Assembly: GCA_024291935.2 (NCBI GenBank)
Contig: CM044314.1
Coordinates: 29,176,001 to 29,240,000, forward strand
Direction of reading: 5' to 3'
DNA: 64,000 nucleotides
From: Okapia johnstoni
Lineage: Eukaryota > Chordata > Mammalia > Artiodactyla > Giraffidae
The position numbers were made by a program, and so were the translations under genes. The notes beneath the pieces are model-generated. The model searched no databases. It was not told where the DNA came from and was given only the letters and a program-made list of their open reading frames with translations. Position 1 is the stretch's first letter, and the number at the start of each line of letters is the position of its first letter. Below, one piece after another: positions 21,918 through 33,587 of this stretch.

Positions 21918-22235
21918 GAACTGAAGATTAACTGAACTTAAAACAATGAAAATGATGCTGGTCAAACTACCAATGACCAGTTACAAAATAACTATCAGAG
22001 GTGACTGTGCTGTTTCTGCATGTAGCCCGCTCCCTCCATCTATACACCTCTGACACTCCCCTTTGAAAGCTTTGGCTCACTGATTGTTGGAAGAGGTGGA
22101 GTCGGCCATTAGACAGGCATCCACTCCCATCCCCCTTTGCCAGCATCCAAAATAAGGCAAACTTGCCTTCCCACCAGCCTGGCCTCTTTATTGGCTTTTC
22201 GAGTGGTGAGCAGCCGGACCCTACTTGTGGTTACA

Positions 22236-23307
22236 AAATGAAGCCAAACCAAAATAAGACCAAATGGAATTTGATGAACTTCTTTCTAGCTCTATTAGTG
22301 ACAGCTGCCAACATCATCCCCTCTTGGGAGAAATCGTTCAATTTAGTTAATGCTCAAAGCAATCACTCACAGCCATGTCTGTATCATAAGTCAACAAACT
22401 TTGTTGAATACCCACTGTGTGAAACTTGTGCTGATCAAGAAGATTTAGGATGATCTTTGCAAAGCTCTTTGAAATTTCTAATCTCTAAAACAAAGCTATT
22501 TTTTCCTTTTGTTGGGAAGTGCTTAAATGCCTTTGGTTCATTTCTGGTCTTTGGAAAGTAGAACATAGTATTAGTGAATGTAGGAAAACACATTCATGCA
22601 CCCTGGAAAGTTAGTGTTGAAGCTAGTCATTTTCCAAATAAACAACTGAACTGAACTTTATTAAGATGAAAGACTTATTACAGTTAACTACAAGAATTAT
22701 TTGATTCTGTCTAGGTTCTTGTTTTAATTGATTTAAGTACTGTGTGATATCATATTCCTGTTTCTCAAGTTCAAAGAGAAGTGGATGATCCAAAGAGATG
22801 AATGTTAATGATAAGAAAAGGACAAATTCAATACTCCCAGACTATCCAAATAAAAACACAATGTATTTTGATCCTTGGCCTATGCATGAAGGAATTTATT
22901 CTCTAGTAACATAAAGTTTTTGGCCCAGGACTTTTAGAGAAGCGGAGTTGATCATTTACAAAAGATGGTTGTGAATGATTTATACTTGTAAAAATAACTT
23001 GTAGCTCATTATTTATTCTTAAATAATAAACTCATATTTATTTAAAACCAAGTCACATGGATGATACTGGCATAAGATCTACTTGCTTATTTAAAAATAG
23101 ATGAAAACCTTTTGTTTTTTGGCCTTTTTATGCATCTTTCAAGCTCAGAAAGCCTATTTCAGAGCTCTAGTCATTATTTTGTGCTTTTATACGAGAGAAG
23201 ATTAACTTTTAAAAGAAAAAACAGTTGAATACAGATCATTCTATTACTCATTGACTATCAACACAGTATGGGCATGACCCCATCCTCGAAACAGGGTGTT
23301 GAAGAAT
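22236..23307. other. Unique stretch after the LTR
   Basis: From an ATG at 22238 a frame of about 71 codons begins with a hydrophobic, signal-like segment (MNFFLALLVTAANIIPS) and contains NXS/T sites. I considered a retroviral leader but see no further coding sequence. Otherwise no feature is recognised. Confidence 0.35.
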
Positions 23308-23485
23308 GAGGGCATTGGAGTTAGACCCACTTAGTCCTACTTGGGCAAAGCTCCTTCCTCTCTGAGCTTATTTCTTGCCTCTGTAAAATGGAAATTGAAA
23401 TAGCCACTTCATAAACTAAGTGTAAGAATTAAATGAGATGATGTAAGCCAGTTCCATAATGCACATTTAGTTCTCAATGAAGGGC
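23308..23485 (+). mobile_element. MIR SINE
   Basis: 'TTGGGCAAAGCTCCTTCCTC', 'cctctgtaaaatggaaattg' and 'aattaaatgagatgatgtaa' follow the MIR consensus order on the plus strand. About 180 bp, diverged. Confidence 0.78.
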
Positions 23486-23739
23486 TCAGATGTTTCATTA
23501 CTGACGCAAGTAGCTTATTCAAAGCTGATCAATTCCCCCAGTGTCCTTGATGAGAGTGTATCTAAAGCCATCTCCCATGTCTCCTTCATGTGCTCATTCA
23601 AAGCACACTGCTCATATCTCTTATTGTGGATGTCATCATCCACAATTTCACTCATCACTCTTTTCTTAATCTCTACCATATTTTTATCCCTTTTAAAACA
23701 GCTCCTTCATTATAAAGATATTTGAGAAAGAGTGTATAC

Positions 23740-24905
23740 TATTAGTGATTAATCGTTTATAGATTGTGCTTTTGGTGTTGTACCTAAGAAATATTTGCCT
23801 GACCCAAAGTTACAAATGATTTCTTTTAGAAGTTTTATAGTTCTAGATTTTACATTTAGGTCTATAATTCACTTCGAGTTAATTTTTGAATATGGTAAAG
23901 TATGGATCAACGTTAATTTCTATACATGTGCTAGCCATTTGTTCCAGCACTAGATAGTGCTATTTAAAAGACTTGCTTTTCCTCTGAATTATCCTGTACT
24001 TTTCAAAAATCAGCTGTCCATGTATGTGTATGCCTATTTCTAGATTATCTCTTCTGTTCCATTATTCTACTTGTCTATCTTGACAACAGTACCACAGTTT
24101 CTTGATTATTGTAACTTTACCCTAGGTCTTGAAGTCAGGTAGTATAAATTCTTTAACTTTATTCCTTTTTGTCAAAGTTGTCTTGGCTATTTCAGGTCCT
24201 TTTTATTTTCATTTGAATTTTAGAATCAACCTGTCAATTTCCATAAATGAAATTCTGCTCAGATTTTGCCTGGGAATGCTCTGAATATTCAGATCAACTT
24301 TGGAAAGAATTGCTATCCTAACACCAAGTGTGCCAATCCATAAACATGGTATATCTCTCCATTTATTTAAATCTTCCATTTCTCTCAGTAATGTTTGCTA
24401 GATTGAAGAATTCAGATCTTGCATGTCTTTTGTCATAATTATCCCTAAGTATTTTAATCTTTTTGATGCTATTTTATATTAAATTTAAAAAATTTTCATT
24501 TTCAGATTGCTTTCACTGTAAAGAAATATAAAGGATTCTTATACATTGATCTTTTGTCCTATCACATTGCTAAATGCAACTGTTTAGTTCAGATATTTTT
24601 TTTGTTTCGTTTTTTGAATTCTGTAAGATTTTCTGTACAGATGTGGTCTGTGAAAGTTATATTTCTTTCTTTCCATTCTGGAACTAATGCATTTGCTAAA
24701 CCCTCTGTACTACAGTATTGAGTAGAAATGTTTAGAGTAGACATACTTGCCTTGCTCCTTGCATTTAAAGTAGGTTTTGCAAAGTCAGCATATATAGTTG
24801 GATCTTACTTTTTCCCAATATGATAAGCTCTAGATTTTAATGAGGATGTCTAGACCACTTCCAGTAAATGCTATCATTGATATATTTGGATTTAAAGCAA
24901 AAATC
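23740..24905 (-). mobile_element. Old L1 (L1M), ORF2 region
   Basis: Complement of L1 ORF2 reverse-transcriptase and downstream coding sequence: 'taggtctataattcacttcgagttaattttt', 'ttccagcactagatagtgc', 'cttgaagtcaggtagtataa' and 'ccatttatttaaatcttccatt'. The frame is destroyed throughout. Confidence 0.8.
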
Positions 24906-25029
24906 TTTCTATTTGCTTTATGTTCTGCTATATGTTCTTTGTTTTCTTTTCACTTTCTTTTGGATTCAGTATTTTTATGATTTCATTTTATCTCCTGAAT
25001 TAGTCTTATTTTTTACTTTGTATATTTTT

Positions 25030-26500
25030 GGATGACTGGTATCTTTGGGGGCAAAGCAAAAAATCTTCTTTCAATGGCATTAGTCTATCCATGGCATCAC
25101 CTCTATAAATTAAAATTCTGTGACTACAAAAGAGATATCTCCTTTGTTTACTTAGCTATAATTCTTTGTTGTCGTATTTTAGTGGTTGACTTAAAGTTTA
25201 TAGTATATCTTTAACTTACTATAGTCTACCTTCAAGTGATATACAATATTATATATAGTACAACCACTTTACAAGAGTATACTTACATTTATCCTCTCCT
25301 AGCCTTTGTACTACTATTTTCATGCATTTTTCTTTTACATATATTATAAACCACATAATATGTCATTATTTTTATCTTTCTTTAAATAGTCAATTATATT
25401 TTAAAGATATTTAAGTAGTTTAAAAAATCTCATATATACCCACATAATTACCCACATACATACATAATTTGGAGTATAGTTTTGTTAAAAATACCATTTC
25501 TAGTATTATTTTCCTAGTTCTTAAAGGATTTCCTACAAGATTTCTCATAATACAGGTTTACTGTCAAAAATTCTTTTAGCTTTTGTGTTCTAAAAATATT
25601 TTGCCCTCATTTTGAATACATGTTTTCATTGAATATAAAATTCTAGATTGACAGTTGTTTCCTTTTAGCACTTTAACAGAGTTACTCTACCGCATTTCAT
25701 CTTGTGTTGCTTCCAGTGAGAAATTTGCTGTCATCTTTTTGTCCCTGGCTGTTTTTAATATTTATTCTATATTGCTAATTTAAGCAGTTAATGGTGATGT
25801 GTCTAGGTGGTTTTTTTCATGTTTCCTGTGCTTGGGGTCACTGAACTTCTTGGATTTGTGAATTCATATTTTTTTTAAATCAAATTTGGAATATTTTTAA
25901 ACTTATTTACTCAACTATTTTCCTGTCATTCATCCTTTAGAATACTCCAGTTACAAGTACACAGACTAAGTGAATTTGTTCCATAGCTCACTGATGCTCT
26001 GTTAATTTTTTTAGTGTCTTTTTCTCTGTGTTTTACTTTGGATAGTTTCAAGTTCACCAGTCTTTTTTTTTCCTATATCCAATCTGATATTAAATCTAAC
26101 CTGTATATTTTTCATTCATCTCAAACATTGCAGTTTTATTTCTACATGTTGTAATTGGATTTTCCTTACATTTCTTTGTCTATATTTAATTTTTTCAATC
26201 TTTGCCTAGTTATTAAATATATGGAATACAGTTTTAATAGTTTTTTTTAATATCCTTGATATCTTTATCTAAAAATTCTGTTATTTCTGGGTCTGTTTCA
26301 ATTAACTGTTTTTTCTCCTCAATATATGTTATATTTTCCTGTCTCTTTGCATGCTTGGTAATTTTTTATGGCATGTAAGACATTGCAAATTGTAACTTAT
26401 TGGGTCCTAGAAGTTTTTATGTTCTTGTGAACATTCTCGAGCTTATTCTGGGATGCAGTCAAGTTACTTACAAACAGCTTGGTCCTTTTAGTTCTTGTTT
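25030..26500 (-). mobile_element. Old L1/HAL1-like 5' region
   Basis: Around 25550-25910 the complement of an L1M/HAL1 5' region is recognisable: 'tctagattgacagttgtttccttttagcactttaacagagt', 'gtgtctaggtgg' and 'cttgggg...cttcttggatttgtg'. The flanks at 25030-25540 and 25910-26500 are probably the same element but too decayed to be sure. Confidence 0.55.
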
Positions 26501-27903
26501 TTAAGCTTTGCTAAATGAAGTCTAATCAGTGAATAGTCTATGGTTAATTTTGTTCCTCCACTGAGATAGGAGCCCTCCGAGTCCTCTCCACAATGCTCCA
26601 TGAGTTATTAGGGTTTTTCTTTGTTTGCCTGTTGTTGTTTTACCGTGTTTAGCAGAAACAGAAATTTCTCCCCGTCTATGAACTCTATGGATTTTTCTCT
26701 CTGATTCTTTCACTTGAGTACTTCTCTGACTTCAGATAGTTTTCTTGTACACGTGTGATCAGTACTGAACTGAAAAGTCAAAGGACTATCGAAAGTAACC
26801 AGGAGCTCTTTCTCTGTGCAGCTCCCTCCTCTCTGGTGTTTTCTTTCTGTGAACTCCAGACAACTTGGCCTCACTAGATCCCTGCCTAATATCTTCTCAA
26901 CTCAGCCACTTGGATTCTTTCCCACGCACCACAACGAAAACTCTCCAGGCAGTAAGCAGGGGCCACCAAAGAAATCATCTTTGTTTCCCAGCTCTTAGAT
27001 TAGTGTCTTTTTTTGCCTAAAAGTCTTGAAAACAGTTTTTACATATTTTTTAAATACATTTTTCATGCTTCAAGTTGATGGGTAAATTTTATCCTTGTTA
27101 TTGCATCACTCGCTATGGCCTTGGTTTCCTGCTTGGGGATAAGTTGGTACTTTCAAGGATGTCAGGGAAAAAAAAAAAAAGCTTCCACATTTCTCACTTC
27201 CTTCCTCAACCCTTAAAGTCTCTATGCAAATTTATGTTTATCTAATAAATTAATAAAGAATTTAGCTTTATGATATATACTATGTGGATTAATACAGTTG
27301 TATCGCTTCATTTACATAGGTCAGAGAATCTTGTATGATACGTACATGTGAGGTGTTTTGCAGGAGGCAAAAGATTCACTGTGGTGCCTCCATTCATTTA
27401 TCTTCTTTAAATGGTGGATAAATTACAGCTTACAATCTAGTTATGCAGATTGATGCATTATCATATCTAATTGTAACTAAACAATACCTTTGAAAATGGA
27501 TAATTAATTCAACAAAGTTTTGCAAAGGCACCATGGAGGAGATAATACTAAAAGTAAAAGCATAAGAAAATATTTAAAAAAGAAGGAAGCTATTACACTT
27601 CTTCTGTTCCTACTTTGAGTGTTACATATATATAACAACCAAAAATTCGAGTTGCCTAATGCAAATGTTGCCAGAGGAGATGGACAGAGGCGAGGCTCTG
27701 CCTTCTTGTTTTAGGTTTTATACTGTGAACAAGTTTCCTTTCAGTGGATTATCTACTGCCATGTTTTTCTTATTTTTGTGCATTTGTTGGTGATTTTACT
27801 ATGCTGAACTGCTATCAACTGGTCCTAAGTGCAAGAAGGCTGTGATGTGACTTCCAGAGAAAACATGTGTGAGATAAGCTTTGTTAAGGCATAAATTACG
27901 GTG
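26501..27903. other. Unique AT-rich stretch
   Basis: No gene or repeat recognised. An A-run of 13 lies at about 27168-27180. Low-scoring frames only. Confidence 0.42.
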
Positions 27904-27915
27904 CTGTTTAAACAG

Positions 27916-28129
27916 TGTTCGGTGTGCTCAGTCATGTCTGACTAGTTGTGGCCCCATAGACTGCAGCTTGAGAGGCTCCTTGGTTTGTGGAATTTTCTAG
28001 GCAAGAATATTGGAGTGGGGTGCCATTTACTCCTACAGGGGACTTCCCAACACAGGGATTGAACCCACATCTCTTTCATCTTCTGCATTTGCAGGCAGAT
28101 TCTTTACTACTAGGATCACCTGGGAAGCC
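27916..28129 (-). mobile_element. Bov-tA SINE in a palindromic target
   Basis: Complete minus-strand Bov-tA, diverged in the Bov-A part, ending CACCTGGGAAGCC. The 12-bp duplication CTGTTTAAACAG (27904-27915 and 28130-28141) is itself a perfect palindrome. Confidence 0.93.
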
Positions 28130-28141
28130 CTGTTTAAACAG

Positions 28142-28964
28142 AATCACACATATAATAGGTTGATAAAAATATTGTGACTAAAGGCTCGTAGGAATCTAAC
28201 TGTGTGTTTCCCCTAGAAGCTAGAGTTTAATATTTGCTAGTTTAGTGTTTGGTGACTTAATAGAATATAATTACTGCAAATAATGTGAACTGACCTCATA
28301 TAAAAGGAAAATCCCACAAATCTAACAAGATTTTACAAAAACCTTAAATATTATCAAGAAGTTTATTGAAAATTAGATTGAGTGCACCAAAGTTACCAAA
28401 TGATCTGCTTACAAGAATATAAGCTCTCAAGAACAATTGACTCACTATTTGGCAATCTTCATAGTAATAACTGATTCAGAAAAAAATCATCAATGGATGC
28501 TAATACTATGGATGTCTATTTCCTGAAGAACAGAATTTTGACTTAGTCTCTAAATCTCTCTCCACACAAAGCCATTAAACACAAAAAGAAAAGAGTAAGT
28601 TTACAGTAGTGAGACATGGCAGACACCACCTTAATCAAGTGATCAAAGCTAATATCATCAAATGGAACAAAATAACATCATGCACCTCTTGATAGGATGC
28701 ATTGAAAAGGACAAAGAATCACTTTAATGATATTTCTCCTAAAAATGTATATCCTGACCCTAATCAGGAAGAAACAAATCCAAATTGCTTGAATTTTTCA
28801 AAAATATCAAGGTCACGAGGAAGAAAGTAAGACTAAGGAACTGGCCAGAGTAGAAGAGACAGAGAGGCATGTGAAGTCACTGCAGTGTATGATTCTGAAT
28901 GAGATCCTGGGTAGAATTATTATTTTATTTTATTGTCTGCTAAAAAAAAGGACATGATTGGCAT
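28142..28964. other. Unique stretch
   Basis: No gene, RNA or interspersed repeat recognised. Confidence 0.4.
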
Positions 28965-29180
28965 GAAAGTGAAAGTGAAAGTTGCTCAGCCATGTCCAAC
29001 TGTTTGTGAGCCCATGAACTGTAGCCCACTAGACTCCTCTGTCCATGGAATTCTCCAAGCCAGAATACTGGAGTGGGTAGCCTTTCCCTCCTCCAGGGGA
29101 TCTTCCCAACCAAGGGATGGAATCCAGGTTTCCCACACTGCAGGCAGATTCTTTACTGTCTGAGCCACCAGGGAAGCCCA
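28965..29180 (-). mobile_element. Bov-tA SINE
   Basis: Complete minus-strand copy preceded by GAAAGTGAAAGTGAAAG, the usual Bov-tA tail complement, and ending GAGCCACCAGGGAAGCCC. Confidence 0.94.
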
Positions 29181-29357
29181 ACAAAGCCAAGCTCCTCCGG
29201 GATAATTGGTGAAATCTGAATAAGTCTTGCAGGTTAGATAATACTGTTCTATCAGTATTAAGTTCCTGGTTTTGAGCATTGCACTATGACTTTGGAAGAG
29301 AATGTTCTAGTTTATTGGGAATATGCATTGAAGAATTTAGGTGTATTTAGTTTTAGT

Positions 29358-29470
29358 TTAGTGGCTAACTCTGCAAATCCATGGACTGTGGCCCACCAGC
29401 TCCTCTGTCCATGGGATTTTCCAGGCAAGATTACTGGAGTGAGTAGCCATTCCCTTCTCCAAGAGATCTT
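29358..29470 (-). mobile_element. Bov-A SINE fragment
   Basis: About 110 bp of Bov-A on the minus strand ('ccatggactgtggcccacc', 'ccatgggattttccaggcaag', 'ccattcccttctcc'). The tRNA-like head is missing. Confidence 0.85.
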
Positions 29471-29524
29471 TGGGAGCCTCATATCTGCAATTTACTCTTG
29501 GACAGTTCATAAAAAAACAATGTA

Positions 29525-29661
29525 AGGGTATTTAGAGAGACTGATAAAGCAAACATGTAAAATGATAATAACTGGGAGAAATCTATATGAAGATTATACA
29601 AGAGTTCTTTGTATTGTTCTCACAACTATTTCACAATAAAAATTAAAAAAAAAAATAAATG
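29525..29661 (+). mobile_element. Old L1, 3' UTR end with A-rich tail
   Basis: 'Gagttctttgtattgttctc' followed by 'tatttcacaataaaaattaaaaaaaaaaataaa' resembles the 3' end of L1MC/L1MD elements, with AATAAA and a poly(A) remnant. Confidence 0.6.
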
Positions 29662-29999
29662 GACCTTTTCTATGATGGCAACCATGATTAGTAACATGCC
29701 ACTTAACTGATAGTTTAGGAGAAAATTTTGTATTTACTCTGGTCCTATGAGGAAAAGTGGAATTTTAGACAATAAGTGGTTAGAGATGCTTTTTAAATTA
29801 AAACTTTTGTCACAGAAAGAGCCTTTGGGAATCGATATTTGAAAATATTTCTCAGTATCATGACTCTTTAAAAACTTTATGAGTGTCCCCATAAAAAATA
29901 CTATATTTGCACATTCGAATGAAAACGTGGTAATAAAATTTTCTAACCTGTTGAAAGTCTTTCAAATAGGGTGTTTCAATAGAATTCTGCTCCAGATAA

Positions 30000-30530
30000 T
30001 ATTTTCGCATAACAAATGACTTCAAAACTTAAGTAGCTTAAAATAACTTATGAGTATTTCCGACAGTTCTTCATGTAGACAGCCTCAACTGGCTGGGTAT
30101 CACTTGGAGGTTTCACACACAACTGAAAGTACGTGCTGAGCAGGACTGAAGTCACCTGGAGGTTTCTTACTCACATGTCTGGTGTCTGGGCTAGGTTGGC
30201 TAGAACATTTGGGGGCCGGCCAGGCATCTCTTTCCTTCTCTGTCCATGCAGATTGTTTGGGCTTCCTCACAGCCTGGCAGTCTCTGGGTAGACAGACTTA
30301 ACATATGGTGGCGGGTTGTCCCCAGAGCCAGTGCTCTAAGAGATGCAGATAAAATCCGAGAGGCTTATGATGGCTAAGTCTCAGAAGCCAAGTAGCTTCA
30401 CTTTTACTGTATTCTGCTGGCTAAAGCAGTCACAAACCAGCCAAGATTCAAGGGAATGAAAGCATAGACTCCTTATCACAAGAGGGCAATGATTTGCATC
30501 TACAAGGAGGGAAGGAATTGACGGTGCCCA
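30000..30530 (-). mobile_element. Ancient LTR-like repeat, family uncertain (copy 1)
   Basis: 'Gcataacaaatgacttcaaaacttaagtagcttaaaat' and, at the far end, 'tggctaaagcagtcacaaaccagccaagattcaaggg' follow an old mammalian repeat that begins 'tataacaaaccaccccaaaacttagtggcttaaaac'. A related copy in the same orientation lies at 39215-39690. Probably ERVL/MaLR-related; I cannot name it. Confidence 0.5.
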
Positions 30531-30802
30531 TTTCTTGGAGAGAAGCTACCAAACTTTTGAGTCTAATTTGTTAAAATACAGAAACTGTGACCAGTTCTGA
30601 TTACTTCAAAAGGAAAACATATTGATATAAGAGGAAATGGACATTTTCCAGTTAAGCTTTAAGAAAAGACTATGATCAGTTGGTGGATGACATTTAAAAA
30701 TGAATATCATGATTCAGTCAGTACAGCCAACCATATACTACTTCCTTTTGAGTCCACCTTTGTGGCCTAACATCTTCATGTAGAACCAAAGTTTTTAACA
30801 TT

Positions 30803-31104
30803 ATGAAAGTGAAAGCCACTTAGTCCTGTCTGACTCTTTTATACAGTCCATGGAATTCTCCAGGCCAGAATACTGGAGAGGGTAGCCTTTCCCTTCTCTA
30901 GGGGATCTTCCCAACACAGATATTAAGCCCAGGTCTCCCACATTATAGGCGGATTCTTTACCAGCTGAGCCACCAGGGGAGCCCAAGAATACTGGAACGG
31001 GTAGCCTATCCATTCTCCAGGGGATCTTTCCAACCCAGGAATTGAACCAGGATCTCCTGCATTGCAGGCAGATTCCTCACCAGGTGAGCTACCACCTGGA
31101 AGTC
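30803..31104 (-). mobile_element. Bov-tA2 SINE
   Basis: Minus-strand Bov-tA2: a shortened Bov-A body, then two tRNA-like heads, each ending in a 'gagccaccaggggagccc' or 'gagctaccacctgga' motif. The Bov-A part lacks about 30 bp around 30840 compared with other copies. Confidence 0.92.
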
Positions 31105-31269
31105 CTTGAAGTGTTGTATCATAAGTCAAAATTTTAAAAAGGAATGTACTCGATCACTTTTTTCTCACTAAATACTGCTATTAACAATAGTTTTATTGGA
31201 AGAAAAACTTTTAATTGGCTTGTAATATTTAGCTATAACTATTTAGCAGTAGCTTTTAAAATTAAAAAC

Positions 31270-31575
31270 ATGCAAACTACTTGACCTAACAATTCTACAT
31301 CTAGGTATGACTATAGAGAAACACACATATGCATCAGAGGCTTTGTACAGGACATCCATTGAGGCATCATTTGTAGCAGGAAAAAAAGTGAAAACCATCT
31401 AAATGTATAGGGGAAAAGTATAGTAAGGCATGGTAAATACAGTGGAATACTTCACAGTAGTTTCAAAGAAGGAGGTAAATTTACACGTACTGATATGGAA
31501 GCATCATTAAAGTTATTTAAATTAAAAAATTGTGTCACAGTGAGTATGATACAATGCCATATATGTAAAAGAATA
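31270..31575 (+). mobile_element. Old L1 (L1M), ORF2 end and 3' UTR
   Basis: 'Tgacctaacaattctacatc', 'agaaacacacatatgcatc', 'ggcatcatttgtagcaggaaaa' and 'cagtggaatacttcacag' follow the L1 ORF2-3' UTR boundary on the plus strand. Confidence 0.72.
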
Positions 31576-31613
31576 TAATATAATTAAGCCATGTATTTGT
31601 ATAACTATAATTG

Positions 31614-31739
31614 TTTGTTGTTTAGTTGCTAAGTCGTGTCCAACTCTTTGCGACCCCATAGACTATAGCCCGTCAGGCTCCTCTGTCCATGGGATTTCCA
31701 AGGCAAGAATATTGGAATGGGTTTCCATTTCCTTCTCCT
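31614..31739 (-). mobile_element. Bov-A SINE fragment
   Basis: Minus-strand Bov-A monomer, from TTGTTGTTTAGTTGCTAAGT to CATTTCCTTCTCC. No tRNA-like head is present. Confidence 0.9.
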
Positions 31740-31804
31740 ATTTACAGTTGTATATAACTATAAATATTTGTATTTGTCTATAAATATTTGCATTGTCACA
31801 TAAG

Positions 31805-31911
31805 TGAAGTCCCTCAGTCGTGTTCGACTCTTTGCAACCCTATGGACTGTAGCCTACCAGGGATTTTTCAGGCAAGAGTACTGGAGTGGGTTGCCGTTTT
31901 CTTCTCCAGGT
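31805..31911 (-). mobile_element. Bov-A SINE fragment
   Basis: Second Bov-A monomer in the same orientation 65 bp further on. It lacks 'ctcctctgtccatg' in the middle. The pair may be one BOVA2 with an expanded AT-rich linker, or two insertions. Confidence 0.88.
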
Positions 31912-33587
31912 ATTATATAAGCATAGCAAAATATCTAGAAGGATATATGCCACACTTAGTTCACAGGAGAGTGGGTCAAACAGGACTGTGGAATTTTCTG
32001 TACTTTACAAATATTTTGTAAGAATCCATCAATATAAAGAATGCATACTTTGATATATAAGATACTTGTAAGAAGACTGTGAGTCACTTATCTGGATTTT
32101 TGAAGGAAGGGTGCATTGAAGTTGACACATTCTCAATTAGTCATGTAATTGTGGTCAGAAGGAGGAAACAGACAAGTGAGCTTTTTATTGTTTTTTCTCA
32201 GACTACATTTCACCCATTACCTTCAGTGTAGTAAGAACTTCTTTTGTATTTTTTTGGTTAACAAATGGTGGGGAGAGATTTTCTGAAAACATTTACTGTA
32301 GTCAGTAGCACAAATAGAAAATCTAAGAGCTCATGCATTTTGTTCCTTTCAAAACTCACCATCAATAAGTGTTTATACAATTTAAAAAAATTATCAATAA
32401 TCTCAATCATGGAAGAGAGTTTCCTTTTTGCTACTGTAATTTCCTGGAGGAAAAAAAGAGAAGTAGTATGGCAGATTATTAAATTCATATTGCATATGAC
32501 TCCTAAGTGAGAATCACTTTTCAAAAGTACTACGTGTAATTGTGTCTTGATATATAACTTCACTACATGCCTTGAAGTCACTGGCAGTTCTCCAAGGAGA
32601 CCAAACAGAACTTTAAATGTTATTTCAGAACACTGAGGGAAAGGGGAGAAGTGAGACTGATTTCGTTTTAAATGACTGAAGCCAGATTCTGCATAGGCTG
32701 GTCTTCCCACGCTTTTCTTTGCCAATCGGGGAGGATCACCTGGATGGAAGAGTGGGCTCCCTCTAACAAAGGGCGGGAGAAGGGGTGCTTCTCCAACAGC
32801 TGCTTGTGTGTCAGCCCACGTTACAGACGGGAGCAGCTGTGCTGAGTGAGAAAGCTCTGCTCAGATCTAACAGGAAGGCAAGTGACCCCTGAGATTGCAA
32901 AAAAGCAATTTGATCCCCCACTGGAAAGTGATGGTCTTTGCAGTTTTTACAAGTCTAAGGAAAGACCCCATTCTCAAAATCTGCCCTTCAGGGGTGCTGT
33001 GTGGCTCTGACACAAACTAGATGAAAATCCTGAGTCACAGAAGGAATCCCTTCCACATGGCAGGTGCTTAAGGGTTTGTGGCTGTGGGGTTTGGCTTTAG
33101 GTGCCTGGAAGATGAGAGGGAAGGGGAAAAACGTGCTTGCTCTGCCCAGTTTCCATACAAAACCAGAAATACAGAACCAGAGAGTGGGGAGCTGGGTGAG
33201 TGGTCATCCATCAGCCTGATGGTATTTCCACAAGAAAATCTTTCCCAAACCACAGGGTGACCCTGTGTAATGAGCAGAAAGCAGTGAGGAGCTGGGAGGG
33301 ACGAGGAGGCAGGTTTCAAGCCTCCAGCAATCCAGGCCATGGAGGAAAAGGATTCCTAATGAAAATGCTTTCAACCTAACCAGTTTCCCTGGTGATTCAG
33401 GGCCTCTGCTCTAAGTGAGGACGCAGGCATGTGACTAAGAGCCCATGATGAAACAGTATCCCTACTAATACAGAAGCTGCGTTCATGGAAACGCTGGATA
33501 GGTTTACCTCATCCAGACATGAAGGAACCACTATGATACAGCCACTGGGCAGGCACTTGCTGTTAACTGTCCCTTTAGATTTTCTTT
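31912..33587. other. Unique stretch, no identified gene
   Basis: No repeat recognised. The 155-codon minus-strand frame at 32725-32258 starts with TTG, sits in AT-rich DNA and has no recognisable domain. The 32700-33350 part has higher G+C but no splice-bounded coding frame that I can support. Confidence 0.42.

Larger units (their letters stand above)
21310..22235 (+). mobile_element. ERV1-type LTR, split by two SINEs (edges approximate)
   Basis: The parts 21310-21392, 21611-21672 and 21929-22235 join into an LTR-like sequence. It has a polyadenylation-like region (AAAATAAGG at about 22149), then 'ccaccagcctggcctctttattggcttttcgagtggtgagcagccggaccct', a layout typical of gammaretrovirus-like R/U5 ends. 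No pol-like sequence follows, so it is probably a solo LTR. Assignment is by pattern memory only. Confidence 0.5.

Noticed and set aside
22163..22453. Frame with a signal-like segment as a retroviral envelope gene
   Set aside because: It starts inside LTR-like sequence, has only about 71 codons after the ATG and no further conserved part. Too little to support a gene call.
31614..31911. Single BOVA2 dimer
   Set aside because: The two Bov-A units are separated by 65 bp of unrelated AT-rich sequence; kept as two fragments because one insertion cannot be shown.
32258..32725. 155-codon minus-strand frame as a gene
   Set aside because: It starts with TTG, is AT-rich with no recognisable domain, and has an overlapping frame on the other strand.
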